Part shown: positions 1 through 11,475 of the stretch, piece after piece | Layout of the letters: every line of letters starts with the position of its first letter | How positions within the stretch are numbered: position 1 is the first letter of the stretch | NCBI GenBank assembly: GCA_037367405.1 | Contig: JAZKJV010003126.1 | Coordinates: 1,922,001 to 1,986,000, forward strand | Source: Ottelia alismoides | Lineage: Eukaryota > Streptophyta > Magnoliopsida > Alismatales > Hydrocharitaceae | DNA length: 64,000 bases | Direction of reading: 5' to 3' | Made by a program: the position numbers and the translations under genes | The notes under the pieces: generated by a model | Databases searched by the model: none | Told to the model about the DNA's origin: nothing | Seen by the model: the letters and a program-made list of their open reading frames with translations, nothing else

Positions 1-220
1 AGTAACATGTATACAATGGAGGTGAGGAAGTTAGGCTAGTTTATAGGTCAATTAGATTGGGATTTTGGCTTCTCATTTATGCAATAATGAGTGATAAAAT
101 GCAATTCTTATCAATACATGCATGGATGCTAATTATGCAAAATAAAGATCAAATGCCAATGATTTTTAGGGATTTGAGCCTAATTCATCATTTTTAGAGT
201 GATGAATTTGAGATTCATCA
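1..220 (-). repeat. E6: right end of an Athila-type LTR
   Basis: This is the last 220 bases, in plus-strand view, of an LTR whose remainder lies left of the window. It ends with the palindrome TGATGAAT...ATTCATCA (200-207 and 213-220), the usual terminus of LTRs in this window. It aligns by eye with the ends of the E3 LTRs (about 40520-40736 and 49370-49587), so E6 probably belongs to the E3 family. It is followed by host sequence, not by a polypurine tract, so it is the sense 5' LTR of a minus-strand element. Confidence 0.75.
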
Positions 221-251
221 ATGCATTGTAAGTATCTCTTAACATGAGCAT
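221..251 (+). mobile_element. E2 leader fragment between E6 and E1
   Basis: This 31-base strip of E2 lies between the E6 LTR end and E1. Joined to 17958 onward, it matches the reverse complement of the E5 leader near 61590-61640 (gcattgtaagt...ctcttaacatg), so it is the 5' untranslated leader of a plus-strand element interrupted twice. Confidence 0.7.
247..251. repeat. E1 target-site duplication AGCAT, left copy
   Basis: The five bases AGCAT precede the E1 LTR and recur exactly at 17953-17957 after the other LTR. This is the 5-bp duplication expected of Ty3/gypsy integration. Confidence 0.9.
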
Positions 252-1073
252 TGTTGAGCGTACTTCTTCATGCTTTTCTTTCAATGAATTAATCACAAGT
301 GAAAATGCGGTCGTTGCAACCCAAAGAAACGTCAAACAAAAGTTTTATTTAAATCAAAGGCACAAATCAAAAAAAGAAAATGTATAAAGAGAATTTTCTA
401 ATTAATTTACCTGTATAGCTAATAAGATCGAACATAGGGAGGCTACAAAAATCCGAGGGTTATTCTATGCAATGAAAGAATAAAGGAATCTCTATGCACA
501 CTTTGCTTGGTTGTTGTATTTTCTTTTTGGATTTTATATTTTTAGGGAATTTTAATTTTATATTTTTATTTGGGTTTCATATTTTAAAATTATTATTATT
601 ATTTTTAAACAATAAGAGAATTAAAGAAAATTTAAGCACGCACTCAACACTTTTTGTAATTTTCAATTATGTAAAAAACAACTAGAAATTGAACAAAAAA
701 TATTTTTTAAGTTTACATAAATTTTTAATATTTTGTAATTTTCTAGATTTTTCGAAAATTTTAGAGCATTTAAATAAATCAAAGATAAGGAATTAAATAA
801 ATATAAAATAAAATAAATATTTTTGGAATTTTAAAATAGCAAATAAGGCAAAAAATAATTGAAATATATACAAAATGAAAGATATTTTATTATATTTTCT
901 AGAAAGCCATTTTGTGATTTTTTGGAGATTTAAAAGAATTTTTATGAATTGTTAATGTTTTGAGGAGTTTTATGATGTTTATAGTTTTTATAAAGAAATA
1001 AAAAGCCAAAATTGGACAGAAATTAAAATAAATCAAAAGCAGCAAATAAGATATTTTTTAGAATTTTTAGAAG

Positions 1074-1092
1074 GATATATATATATATATAT
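1074..1092. repeat. (TA)n microsatellite in E1 3' LTR
   Basis: A run of alternating TA, absent from the matching part of the other E1 LTR near 14890, so it expanded or was lost after insertion. Confidence 0.8.
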
Positions 1093-2619
1093 TATGTTTT
1101 TTAATGCAAACAAGACATTTTAAATAACAAAAATAAAGAAAATGTGAAATTAAAATTATGGATGAAATATGAATGCAACATAACCTTATAGGATTTTTTG
1201 TAAAATTTTTAGACATGTTTCGATATTTTTATTTGATTTTAAAGATGAAAACTAAATGCCGGTTTACAGGGACTAATATGCAATTACTTTAAGTTTGAGG
1301 CCTCAATGATAACAATGATATAAAATATAGGTCTTGATATGCAAAATTCCCAAAAACTCACATGCACGGATACATGTGCCCCATTGTACTAGACCTTTAT
1401 GTAAATAAATTAAATCCAAGGAAAATCAATAATAGAGAAATTTAAACATTTTATTGCAATTTACCCATAAAAATCATGTGTTGAGCACACATTACAGCTC
1501 AAAAAGGACTAAATTGAAAATAATTTAAAGCACGGGATATAAAATGCAAATGTTACAATAATAACAAGATGACATGTATCCTCGTAGGGACTTATTTAAA
1601 AATAAATAAAATACATGGACTGTCGGCACAAATATACCATTAAATTACGCGGCTCCTTAGACGGTTCAGATGCACTTCCAAACTGATTAGATGGTGGAGG
1701 ATGAAGTATGCTTGAAGGGTCAAGATCAAATCTGAATCTTTAAACAATGGCCAAGCATTGGGCAACTTCAACGATTTGGATCTATTCTGGCGTGAAGTTC
1801 TTGATCTGACGGTGATAACGGGGTCTGGATGAACTGGGAAGCAGGACTTTCCCAGCGAGTTTGATTTAGCTGGGTATCCCTCGTCTTAGATCTATTTCTC
1901 ATCAAGTCGGTCTTAAATCCAAGCTCTTGCAATTTCACATCTCGTGATGGTGAAAGTATGGCTCAATGATGCTTGTGCAAGGATCTGGAGAGTAACAGGT
2001 CAAATGCTCCTGGTGATCCTCCTATCCTCTACTGACTGCTTCTCTTGCATTTTTTGACCCTACAAATGCATACTTATGCTTGGAGGACAGCTCCAGCCTA
2101 AAATTCAGGTCAAGAACACGACTAATAGGGACTGTATGGAGGTCTCCGGCGAAGATGGTCGGAATGGAGACCGAAATCTGGATCTATTAAGATCCGAAGG
2201 TGGACAGAAGGTGGAAGGAATGGAGAGTGCCCAGGTGAACATTTTTGCAAAGTCGGGGGTTGTTGATCTTGAACAGAACTCCTCCGATCGTGTAGATCAG
2301 AGGTTGGGAATGCTTATATGATCTACAGGCTTCAAATGGAATCGAAGTTACAAATAAAGAATAAATAAAAAACAATATACTCAGGTTACCTACGGAATAG
2401 AAGAGGGGAAAGGGAACGCCACGATCTATGGCTAATGGTGGAGAGGCGGAGATACTGCGGAGAACTCTAGTGATGTAATTGTACCACGACCTTTACTCAA
2501 ACTTTCGCACTCCAAATTGAAGAGCAGCTGCATTGTCACCGCAACTATCTCTAGGAACCGATCGCGGGCAAAAATATGGGTCAAGGACTGATCAAGGTTG
2601 AGGCGGAGGGAATGGATGT

Positions 2620-2630
2620 CTATTTATAGA
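2620..2630 (-). promoter_or_regulatory. TATA box of E1 3' LTR
   Basis: The minus strand reads TCTATAAATAG, a strong plant TATA box, inside the only GC-balanced part of the LTR. The same site exists in the other LTR at 16452-16460. It is the likely LTR core promoter, firing leftward. Confidence 0.6.
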
Positions 2631-4090
2631 ACGAGCTCCGGCGAAAGTTTGAAATTCAAAAGGGGCGAGATTAGAGGCGAGGATGGTGGGACTAATGCGT
2701 GGGCATGGGAGAAGAATGAAAGGGTAGTAAGTTTGGTAAAGGGAGCGTGAACAGTTAATGAATAATGCATGAGGGAAAAATGGGTGAAGTAACGACAGAG
2801 CGAGGTTAGCGGGAGAGGAGGCACAGACTGGGGAGTTGACCTAGGTCATCAGTCGACCAATCAGATCGCGCTTGGGATGAGGACAAAATACACTAGACGA
2901 TAAAAAGGAAAATATGTAAATTAATTGAATTAAAAATAAAAAATGCATTTATTTAATTACATAATGTAAATAAAAACGATAAGAATAAATTAAAGTTAAT
3001 TTGATTATTTTTAATTAATTAAATCATATATTTACAAGGGTTAAAATAAATACAAGGTTTTAGCTACAAGTATGTATACCTATACATACAAGACTTTTAT
3101 TTTTAATTAATATTTTATATACATATATACATAATTCAATATTTTATTTATTTACAATATTTTACAAGGATTTAATTGATATTTTTATTTAAAATTTAGG
3201 TATTTATTAATTAAGTTAATTAAATAAGTATAACTACAGTATATACATGGGATACATATACAATATATACATGATTTTATTTTTGTTGATTTTTTATTTT
3301 GTTATTTTTAACTATATTTTATATGTGTTAAATACAGTATTTACAAGTAACTAAAATACAATATTCACAAATATGCACAAGGAAACAACTAATTTAATAA
3401 TATACATAGTGTACATAGGTATTATATACAATAATACCCCATAGCCACATTTCACACCTTACTCTGAATTTTATGAAATCACCTCTATTTTAAAGATAAT
3501 TTAATTTGAGTACAATGAAAGTGAGTTTGATGAATTTGGAGCTTAGTTGGAGAAGATATTGATTTTTAAAGTTTGTTCTTTTATGGCTTTTAGAGACTGT
3601 GGTTATTTACACTATGTATAGATTTTTATTTATGACTATTTTTATTATTTACAACAGAATTTTATACACATTTTTTAGGAAGAAATAATTTTTATTTACA
3701 AAGAATTTGGTAATGAAAAAAATAATTGAAGAATTATGTATTATAGATAATAATGTACAAGTGATGACTAATTACAAGTGACTAATGTATTTCTTGTATT
3801 TTTGGTGTTTTTGGCCTTATCTCCCCCTACTTTCTTCCTTGTCGATCATATCAAGTCTTGTCCTTCTCTCGGGGTTTGAATCAGCTTGTATCTATTACAT
3901 ATATACGGTCTCTTATTTTCTTTAGTTTTCCTTTATTTATTTATTTTAGATTAAAATTAGTGATAAATATACAATATTTACATAATAATTAGAGTTAGTA
4001 AAAGAATAGAATTAGTGATATTTACATGTGTTTTATAAGGAATTTTAAGCTAAAATAAATGAATAAAGATGATGAAATGCAGATTCATCA

Positions 4091-4100
4091 TCCCCCTATA
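4091..4100 (-). promoter_or_regulatory. E1 polypurine tract
   Basis: Sense TATAGGGGGA directly abuts the 3' LTR start TGATGAATC. This is the plus-strand DNA primer site for reverse transcription. Confidence 0.85.
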
Positions 4101-4107
4101 CCTTACC

Positions 4108-4127
4108 TTTGTTAGTCCCTTAGCAAA
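4108..4127 (-). promoter_or_regulatory. PPT-adjacent hairpin of E1
   Basis: Sense arms TTTGCTA and TAACAAA enclose loop AGGGAC, with one mismatch. E4 has the same hairpin fully paired (33674-33693) and E3 has a differently sequenced but paired version with the same loop (40755-40772). Confidence 0.6.
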
Positions 4128-5638
4128 CACTTATTTGAAAGAATAAGTGAATAAAAGAAAAAGGAAAGAATAAAGGAAAAATAAAGAACATAGAACATAT
4201 TGAGTATTAAACTTATCTTCAAAAAATTGTAGTATGGAGCTCGATCAAACCTTTGGATTATTCATATGGAGGAACCTTATTGGGAAATGGATTTAAGACC
4301 TAACAATCCTCAAGTTCTGCAAGACTCCTATTCAGGTCTCGTCAATAGTCAGGTCAGAACAAGTCTACATACAAAAATTCTTATGACTATGAATATTTAC
4401 TTGTACAGTGTAAGTGAAATATAGCTCCTCACCTCAAAAGTAGCAAAGAAACAGCCTCCCTCAACAAGGTAACTCTAGTCCCCCGATCTAGAAACTCTAT
4501 CCTCGAGGAGCAGAGATATTCCCTTCTAAGTTCAAGTCCAACCAGCTCAAGATCACTAATTCTATTTTTTTACTAACTATAATTATTATGTAAATAATTA
4601 GAGTTAGTAAAAAATAGATGATAGTTAGTGTAGCTACCTATCCTTCGATGCATGACCAGTGTAGCCAAGTCATCCGGCTGCAAGCTCACAATAATTTGAC
4701 TTTGAAGACCATCCTTGCTTATTGACTATGTACTCCAACAGGCATTTTATTTTCAATCTGACTTGTCCACTTTTTTGGAGTTTTTGCATTTTTTATAATA
4801 TATACAAGGGTGTAGCATGTACATAAGGAGTTTTTCTTCTTAGGTAGTAGACTATCTCTCTTTTGAAATATTATTGCAACCCCACAGCATCCTGTCTTTA
4901 GACCTCAATGTTACTAGACCAAGTTGAGATGCACCATCCTCCCTAGAGGAAGACAGATGTTTCCACTAGTTGTTACACACCTGTGTGCTACCCCAAGCCA
5001 AAGGATTTTCCTCCCTAACCACCTCATCCATGAAGAGATATGTTTAGAGTGCTTGTCCAAGTTAAGCCATGGTCTAGAAGAATTGTGCGTGTGTTATTAA
5101 ATATTCTACTTAGACTAATCAAGATGACATATGAACATAGTCTTGTGGACTCGAAGAATTAAGTAGCTAGGACTTGAAAAGTCTCAACTCCAATTCTTAT
5201 AAGGTTCCTTTGAAATTAAGTTGATTATGGTCATAACAAAGCTCCATGCTTCAATTTTATTCCAGACCAGTTTAAATATCAATACTATTCTGAAAAAAAT
5301 ATGCACATGCAAATGCAAGAAGTATATATAACACATTTATTTTTTTTGAAAGAAAGAAAAAGGAAAATCTTTTTAAAAAGTTTTCAAAGGGTTTGCAATT
5401 TTTTATGGATTTTAAGCATTTTTATGATTTTTAAATAAATAAAAAGTGTTAGTAAATAAAGTATATACAAGTATTATACAATTTTTATACAAGAAAATTT
5501 TATATACAAGTTTTAAATACAACTTTTATAAACAAATTTTATTTACAAGAGGATAAATGATTAAGAGTTTTATACACACGTGGATTTTACAAATATATAT
5601 ACATCCCATAGTATAATAACCATATTAATAAGAAAGGT

Positions 5639-6160
5639 ACGAGTTATGGCTAAAGTATATATACAATATATACCCCATATACTTACCTCGAACTATATCC
5701 TCGTAGTGATCAAAGAGCTACAAAGGAAGTCATAACTCGTGCTAAGTATAGAAAAGTGAAAAGAAAACTATACAACAATGACTCATAGAATACAAGAAGA
5801 GGATAGAAGTCGATAATCCCCCCCTATACATAGGACCAAATAATACTAAGTATAGAAAACTGTACAAATGGGGAACATTGAGGAAAAGAATGAACAAACT
5901 CAATGACTCGACTTGTCCTCCCCTATATTCAGGGTGAAAGAACCCTAAGTACAGAAAAAGAATATAAACAAGTTGAGGAAAAGTGAGAGATCAGAAGAAA
6001 GAAAAAAACGTGAAAAAGATGGTATGAACAACATCACTCCCCCTATACTTAGGGTAAAGGATCCCTAAGTATAAGCAACAATAGGAGTGATGAAATAGGA
6101 CGAATATGAACAACTCAGTTTATTTACCTACCCTATACTTAGGATAACATACTAAGTATA
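5639..6160 (-). repeat. E1 double-stem hairpin array (5 units)
   Basis: Unit 1 has outer arms ACGAGTTATG (5639-5648) and CATAACTCGT (5731-5740), perfectly paired, with CTAAGTATAG following. Unit 2 has the inner stem at 5824-5833/5846-5855. Unit 3 has degraded inner arms at 5922-5934/5943-5954. Unit 4 has outer arms ATCACTCC (6033-6040) and GGAGTGAT (6084-6091) and inner arms TATACTTAGGG/CCCTAAGTATA (6044-6054/6063-6073). Unit 5 has inner arms at 6133-6143/6152-6160. Homologous arrays occur in E2-E5. Confidence 0.8.
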
Positions 6161-6173
6161 ACACACACACACA
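6160..6173. repeat. (AC)n microsatellite
   Basis: Seven AC units immediately after the last E1 hairpin unit. Confidence 0.8.
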
Positions 6174-6249
6174 TGGGAAAGAGGTGAACGATAAAAACGG
6201 AAGAAGAAGAAGGAATAAAATGAAAAGATATGTACAAGAGAAAATGAGC

Positions 6250-7190
6250 TCATGTATCAGACACAGAAGATGTCAAAAAATCATCGTCTGATACTACACA
6301 TATAAAATCAACCACGGACAAGAATGTGTCATGATCTAGATATGGCTTCAGCAACTGTCCGTTCACAACAAATGATTGTGCGTCAGATGACGACCCATAT
6401 ATGACAATACTACCATTGTCACGCACAACTCTCACAATGATCAGTCCTGATCATTTGCTTTTCAATTTGCCTGGAAACAACTTCATTTTGGCATTAAATA
6501 ACCATACTTTTTGATCAGGGGAGAAGATCTTTCTTCTAACGTGTCTATCATGCCAACGCTTGACTTTCTCCTTATACATTAGTGAGTTGACGTATGCAAA
6601 ATCTCGGAATTCCATCAATCTATTCAGATCCAACTTCCTATTCTTCCCTACTTTCTCATAATCAATATTCCATACACGGAGTTCCCATAATGATTTGTGA
6701 ATTGATTCTACTAGCAGGTGGCAAGGCTTTCCGTACACCAATCTGTAGGGAGACATACCTAATGGTCACTTGTACGCAGTCTGATAAGACCATAGAACTG
6801 AGTCAAGCATCTGGGACCAATTCTTCCTATCTGGATATACAAGTTTTTGAAATATAATCTTGATGTCCCTATTTGAAATCTCAGCCAATCCATTAGTCTA
6901 TGGGTGGTAAGGAGACACAACCAATGCTCAATGGCATACTCCTTCATAAGCTTCTTGACTTCTCTATTAATGAAATGGCTTCCCCCATCCGAAATAAGTA
7001 TCTTGGGAATCCTAAACCGTGCAATAATATGGTCCTTGAGAAAGGAACACACCGTATGATCATCAACGTTTCGGGTTGGGAACTAACATAATCCACGGCA
7101 AGCAGGATGTACGGATATCCCTGACTGACAGGAAATGGGCCCACGAATTCTATGCCCTAAGCACAAAAACATCAGAAATCTGTATATATC
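6250..7190 (-). pseudogene. E1 integrase remnant
   Basis: Minus-strand frames 6250-6435, 6451-6756, 6759-7052 and 6944-7144 together cover an Athila-type integrase. The core motif ISDGGSHFIN, carrying the second catalytic Asp, lies in the 6759-7052 frame. The downstream part with SPYRLVYGKPCHL, KRWHDRHV and LKLFPGKL-like motifs lies in 6451-6756, and a C-terminal VNGQLLKPYLDHD segment in 6250-6435. A frameshift right after the IEHW motif (near 6900) throws the region carrying the catalytic Glu into another frame, and stops separate the rest. The enzyme would have joined the cDNA to host DNA; this copy cannot be functional. Confidence 0.85.
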
Positions 7191-7410
7191 TCAGGGGCAT
7201 GGTATCTTTGGAACAAATAGTTCCTCTCATCTTATGGCAGTCAGTAGAACCTCGAACATACTCTATAGCATCCTTAAATAATGCTATCCACCATAGGTCG
7301 CTCTGTAAAATCTTTGCTATCATGTGTTTCCTTGAATGATGCCCTCCATATTCTAATTTGTGATAGTGCTCAAGTACGCTGGATTATTCCTCCCGAGGAA
7401 TGCACCTTCT

Positions 7411-8187
7411 CTAGATACAATCGACACCCTCACAAAATAGGTATGGATCTTCCCATTGGTAAAAATGTATCTCAGACAAAAATCGGTCTAGCTTATGCTT
7501 CAGCCAATCTTGTGGAACTTTCATGGTGACAAGATAGTTCACAATATCAACATACCATGAGAGTGAGTCCACAGACAAAATGGTCTCATCTGGAAAGGTC
7601 TTAGAAATAGGGATCATGCTCTGCCTAAAAGTGTCTGCATCTGTAATGAGGGAAAGGTGATCTACCACTACATTTTTCACTCCATGTTTATCTAGAATCT
7701 CTAAATCAAATTTCTGGAGAAGAAGGATCCATATGATAAGGCATGGTTTGGCATCCTTCTTTGCCTGTAAGTAGTGTATGGTCATGTGATCCGTGTACAC
7801 AATACATGGGAACCAAGGAGGTAAGATTTGAACTTATCTAATCCAAACACAATTGCTAACATGTTCTTCTCTGTCACTGTATAATTTCGATGTGCCTCAT
7901 CTAGAGTCTTGCTATCATAGTGTATAGCAAATGGTATCCCATCCCTTCTCTGCCCTAAAACAGCTCCAACTGTAAAATCTGACGCATCTATCATGATCTC
8001 AAAGGGGAGAGACCAATCAGGTGGCTGTAGGAAAGGAGCACTAGTAACCATTTCTTTCATCTGATGAAATGCAAGGACTTTCTCATCAACAACAAATTCA
8101 CTCTCCTTGCACAAAACCTCAGTCATAGGTCTGGCGATTTTGTTGAAGTACTTAATGAATCACCTATAGAATCTGACGTGCCCCACA
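7411..8187 (-). pseudogene. E1 RNase H and RT C-terminal (thumb) remnant
   Basis: Frame 7782-8126 holds the RT-RNase H connection (PPDWSLPFEIMIDASDF, VLGQRRDG) and the RNase H start (NYTVTEKNMLAIVF). Frame 7411-7800 continues with [16 protein letters not shown] and [10 protein letters not shown] motifs, then the linker to integrase. The RT thumb motif FYR...F is readable upstream to about 8187. The two frames overlap in different phases, showing a frameshift near 7790. The element loses recognisable RT beyond 8187 because of the rearrangement next door. Confidence 0.85.
8110..8145. repeat. 36-bp direct duplication, copy 1 (authentic RT sequence)
   Basis: This segment encodes the RT thumb motif NKIARPMTE on the minus strand. 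The same 36 bases recur with one change at 8184-8219, at the edge of the RT deletion. Confidence 0.85.
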
Positions 8188-8612
8188 AAATCTCAGTCAT
8201 AGGTCTGGCGATTTTGTTGTGTTTACTAACAATGTTACACTTCAAAAAAAGGTTTCCTTCCAATTTGGACAAGGATATCCACCATTTTTTTCTTTCTTCA
8301 ATCAATTTACAACATTTTTTACTCTCTCCACCGTTAACTTAACATTTTTGTCTCTTAGAAATGGATGACCTTTGAAAATGCTTTGGTTGATATCACATTG
8401 TACAATAAAGTATTCACTTCATATTTCTTCCATATTATATTTTTTAAACATAAATATCTAATGTTTGAAATTAATATTATATTTTTAATTATATTTTTAA
8501 TTATTTTTAATTAAAATAATAGAAACCTCATAATCCGCATATACTTCCACATATACTTCCGCCTACCCGCTTACTTGCTCCAGATCGTCTGATCGAACGA
8601 ATACCACATACC
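8184..8612. other. Filler replacing the E1 RT core
   Basis: In E4 the RT fingers, palm and YxDD box lie between the two RT pieces. In E1 roughly 500 bp of that is missing. In its place are a 36-bp copy of nearby RT (8184-8219) and about 390 bp of unrelated AT-rich DNA ending in two catatacttcc repeats near 8540. I see no terminal inverted repeats or coding sequence in it. The pattern resembles templated filler at a repaired break. Right edge is approximate. Confidence 0.6.
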
Positions 8613-9000
8613 GACTTTCTGAACCTTGAGTCCAAGCATCGACAATATACACAGACACACCATGAAGTAGGTACATGGGTTGGAATCTCCTCACCGCAGT
8701 CATTCTTCACGATAGTAATCCAAGATTTCTTCGGGATCGCATGTAAAGGACTGACCCACTAGGAATATGAAATGTGATAAATAAAGCCAACATCACACCA
8801 TTTCCTGATCTCTTTCATCACAACCTCCCTTAGATTCGGATTTAGACAGCATTGACACTTAGGGGGGATTCGCAGTCATCCTCTAAGTAGATATGATGTG
8901 AGCACAAAGCTGACCTTGTGATTTCTCTCAAGAACCTCTAGCACATGCGATTCTTATTCATCGGTCAACTACGAGCTAATGATGATCGAAAACATTTGAG
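8613..9000 (-). pseudogene. E1 RT N-terminal remnant
   Basis: The minus strand shows a degraded WVSP-type segment, then NDCGEEIPTHVPTSW followed by a decayed form of the VCIDYRRLNS motif. This is the usual RT entry region, with a NLREVVMKEI-like segment upstream. Several stops are present. The frame loses similarity at about 8612, where the filler begins. Confidence 0.75.
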
Positions 9001-9600
9001 GGGACCACAAGGAAAGCATACTTCAACGTTGATGGTAAAGCCTTAAGCTCGGGTGGGGTCTGAATCAGCTCTGTAACGACCTATGTAACTGCACTGGTAG
9101 TAGTTATATGATATGTATTCTGTGTACTATCCCCTGTGGCTACTGTCAGCTCAACAAGTAAAACCTCAAAGATATCTACAACGAATGATCTCTGTTTAGA
9201 AAGGGATGGTTCATCAGGATGTTTAGAAAACTATGTAGTCTCATCAACAAACGACTCAGATATCTCATCAATAATCTCAGAAAGGTGTCTCTCATTAATG
9301 CATATCTCAGAAAAATCATTAATCGGCTCAAATATCTCATCTGGAGGTATATCAGCAATGATCTCTGAATGATGTGTCAAAGTAATATCAGAAGGTACCT
9401 CAACTCTCTCAGACCGATCCTCAGTAATCATCTCAAACTTCCCATCAACAAAAATTTAGAAGAATCAATAAGGGAACTCATGTTGATTGTATTTTCCAGA
9501 AGGTCCTTCTGAGAAAGGAACTCCTGGGTGTATATGAAATCAGCAAAAAGATCTATTTTTCTGAACTCGGCAAGGAAATCATAGTCCTAAGGATCTGCTG
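9001..9600 (-). pseudogene. E1 protease-RT linker
   Basis: Ser/Glu/Ile-rich low-complexity sequence (frame 9231-9431) in the position of the linker between protease and RT. No domain is recognisable. E4 has an equivalent stretch at about 50760-51257. Confidence 0.5.
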
Positions 9601-10035
9601 TAATTATTTGTCTCTCATATGTTGTTGTGGGTGTGAAGGTCTAGGATTGGGGATCGTCTCAATTTTACCTTATCACTACTAGAGTGAAAGATGATCTCTC
9701 CTTTATAGTAATCAACTATTGCTTCGAGCATTTGGAGGAACGGTCGACCTAGTATGATTGGGGTATGGAGTAACGGTGCAGGAGTGTCCATATCCATGAT
9801 AACAAAATCAACAGGAAATTTCACTCCCTACACCGTTACAATAACATCCTCTAAAATGTCCCTCAGCCTCTTAATCAATCTATCAACAAACTGAAGGATG
9901 ATCGTGGTCGATCTAAGAGGTCCTAACCCAAACTCAGTGAGTAGAGAGGGTGGCATGAGATTAATGGAGGAACTGTTATCAAGAAGAGTGCGATCAAATT
10001 CTTGATAAAAAATATGGCAACTGATGTGAGGTGCC
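9601..10035 (-). pseudogene. E1 aspartic protease remnant
   Basis: The sense strand reads TLLDNSSSINLMPPSLL around 9950-9985, the retroelement active-site region, then LQFVDRLIKR, and FPVDFVIMDMDTP with ILGRPFL in the frame 9615-9824. The catalytic triplet is D-N-S here (codons at 9972-9980), whereas the E4 copy keeps D-S-G, so the essential Gly is gone. A stop separates the two halves just before KFPVDF. The domain would have matured the Gag-Pol polyprotein. Confidence 0.85.
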
Positions 10036-10249
10036 CCCTTATCTATCTTTTTGGAGGGAGGTTGCTGATGGCATGAACTGTGACCATGGTCAAGATATGC
10101 TTTTCTATTTTTTTCATCGGTTCTACTTTGTTTGATGCTTTTATGTATATGCTTCTTTCATTCCTTTTTTTACTGCTAGCATGTACTCCATAGACTTAAG
10201 TAATGGCATCTCTAAAAAGTTGTTCTGTAAGATCTCAACCACTCCAGGA

Positions 10250-11475
10250 TCAGATAGGGTTGTTTTTAATTTTGGATTTTTTTATTTTATTTAAAGCAGA
10301 AGAAAATGTTACAAAATCAGAAGAAACATTCAAATGCACACTTTGATTATTCAAAAGAGAATCATCATGTATAATGGGACAACCATAATCAGTCTGTATG
10401 GTGTTGTCCAAAACAGGGGAAGGAGAAACAAAATCTAAAATAGGACAGGATGATGTTGCTGGTGTAGAAGAAGAATCCACGATTGGTGTAAAATCAAGGG
10501 CCATACTTGTCTGTGGTGAGTATGGATCATGGGCTACCTGCTCCTTGCAGCTGAAGTTGTTGGGATTGGCTTCGACCTGTGCTGGGATCAGTGTCTTTGT
10601 GGTGGTCAGGTCGTCAAGCCTTCGAGTAAGATCATTCATATTCTTCATCATCAATGCCAACTAATCAAGTGCTGGATTCACCGAAAGTGCCTCGGGGTGC
10701 TCAATAATGGGTTATTGCTGAGATTGGTAATGTGGAGATTACTGGTATCAATACTGCTAGTAATGAGGAGGATGAAAATATGCAGTCTGTTAATGATGGT
10801 AAGGTTGTGTAAAATATGCAGACTAATGATGTTGGCCATGTCTCCAACTTTGGAAGTGATGTGAAGACTGATACTAAGGTTGGAACTGTTGCATTCTATC
10901 TCCATGAAAAGGGTGGGTGGGTCTCTGACCCTGCTGGAAAACCAACTGGCCTTGCCCTGACGGACAGTGATGGTTGCACTCTCGGCCGAACCAGATACTG
11001 TTCACCTCTTGAATGATAGGAGGAGGTGGAGCCTGCTGCTCAGGAATATATGGACCTTCTTGCTGGTACGGGACAATCTGTTGTGGATGTTGTGAGACCT
11101 GGTCAGGAGTCTGCACGTAGTAAACGTGCTGAACTGTGGATGGTCCTTCATTACTCTGCTGGGTGGAAGTGGAAGAAGCCTACTCTTGGGTAGAAGTGTC
11201 GGTTGCTGCACTCGCGCTTTGGCATGCGCTAATCATACTCACAAGAAGCTCCAGATATTTCGTTATTTCATCCAACTTATTTAGGTTCTTCGTCCTTTAT
11301 TCGATCACTTGGAGATTCTCAAGCTCCTTGATTATTTCTCAATTATTTCTACTTTGGATAGGTGATTTCCATTGATGGTCAGGTTAGAACTGTCCACCCT
11401 GTCCACTTCATGTGATCCTGTCATGTTGACAGCCTTGTGGGGTGATGTAGTAGTAGAAGAAGGCACGGGATATTT
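10250..11475 (-). pseudogene. E1 Gag C-terminal and Gag-protease linker
   Basis: Frames 10250-10660, 10678-10905 and 10874-11116 are rich in Pro, Gln, Ser and Asn. One carries EVNSIWFGRECN, which corresponds to EVNGIWYDRPQQ in the E4 Gag tail. No zinc knuckle is seen. Stops and frameshifts break the region. It sits in sense order between Gag core and protease. Confidence 0.7.

Larger units (their letters stand above)
252..4090 (-). repeat. E1 3' LTR (left copy)
   Basis: It starts TGTTGAGCG and ends GATTCATCA, matching 14085-17952 along its length. In sense orientation it begins with a TGATGAA...TTCATCA palindrome (plus-strand 4070-4076 and 4084-4090). It is AT-rich except for a more balanced block at about 1640-2880 around the core promoter. 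No credible gene is seen; the short frames here are chance openings. Confidence 0.92.
4101..6249 (-). other. E1 3' untranslated region
   Basis: An AT-rich non-coding stretch between integrase and the PPT. It holds a hairpin beside the PPT (4108-4127), a block shared with E3 and E4 around 4495-4560 (cctcgaggag...attccctt), and the double-stem hairpin array at 5639-6160. No reading frame of note is present, so there is no env-like gene. Confidence 0.75.

Noticed and set aside
494..685. Hydrophobic 63-codon frame rich in Phe and Leu, also seen at 14308-14556
   Set aside because: Produced by T-rich LTR sequence; composition mimics a membrane protein.
2076..2375. Overlapping short frames in the E1 LTR
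   Set aside because: Located in the GC-balanced promoter region of the LTR; the other LTR does not keep them.
5824..6160. Regular repeats of ctatacttagg considered as a CRISPR-like or satellite array
   Set aside because: Repeats are inverted within units, spacing is irregular and unit flanks are mutually complementary; eukaryotic retroelement context.
8219..8612. Foreign AT-rich segment considered as a MITE
   Set aside because: No terminal inverted repeats or flanking duplication of the right form could be found; filler DNA fits better.
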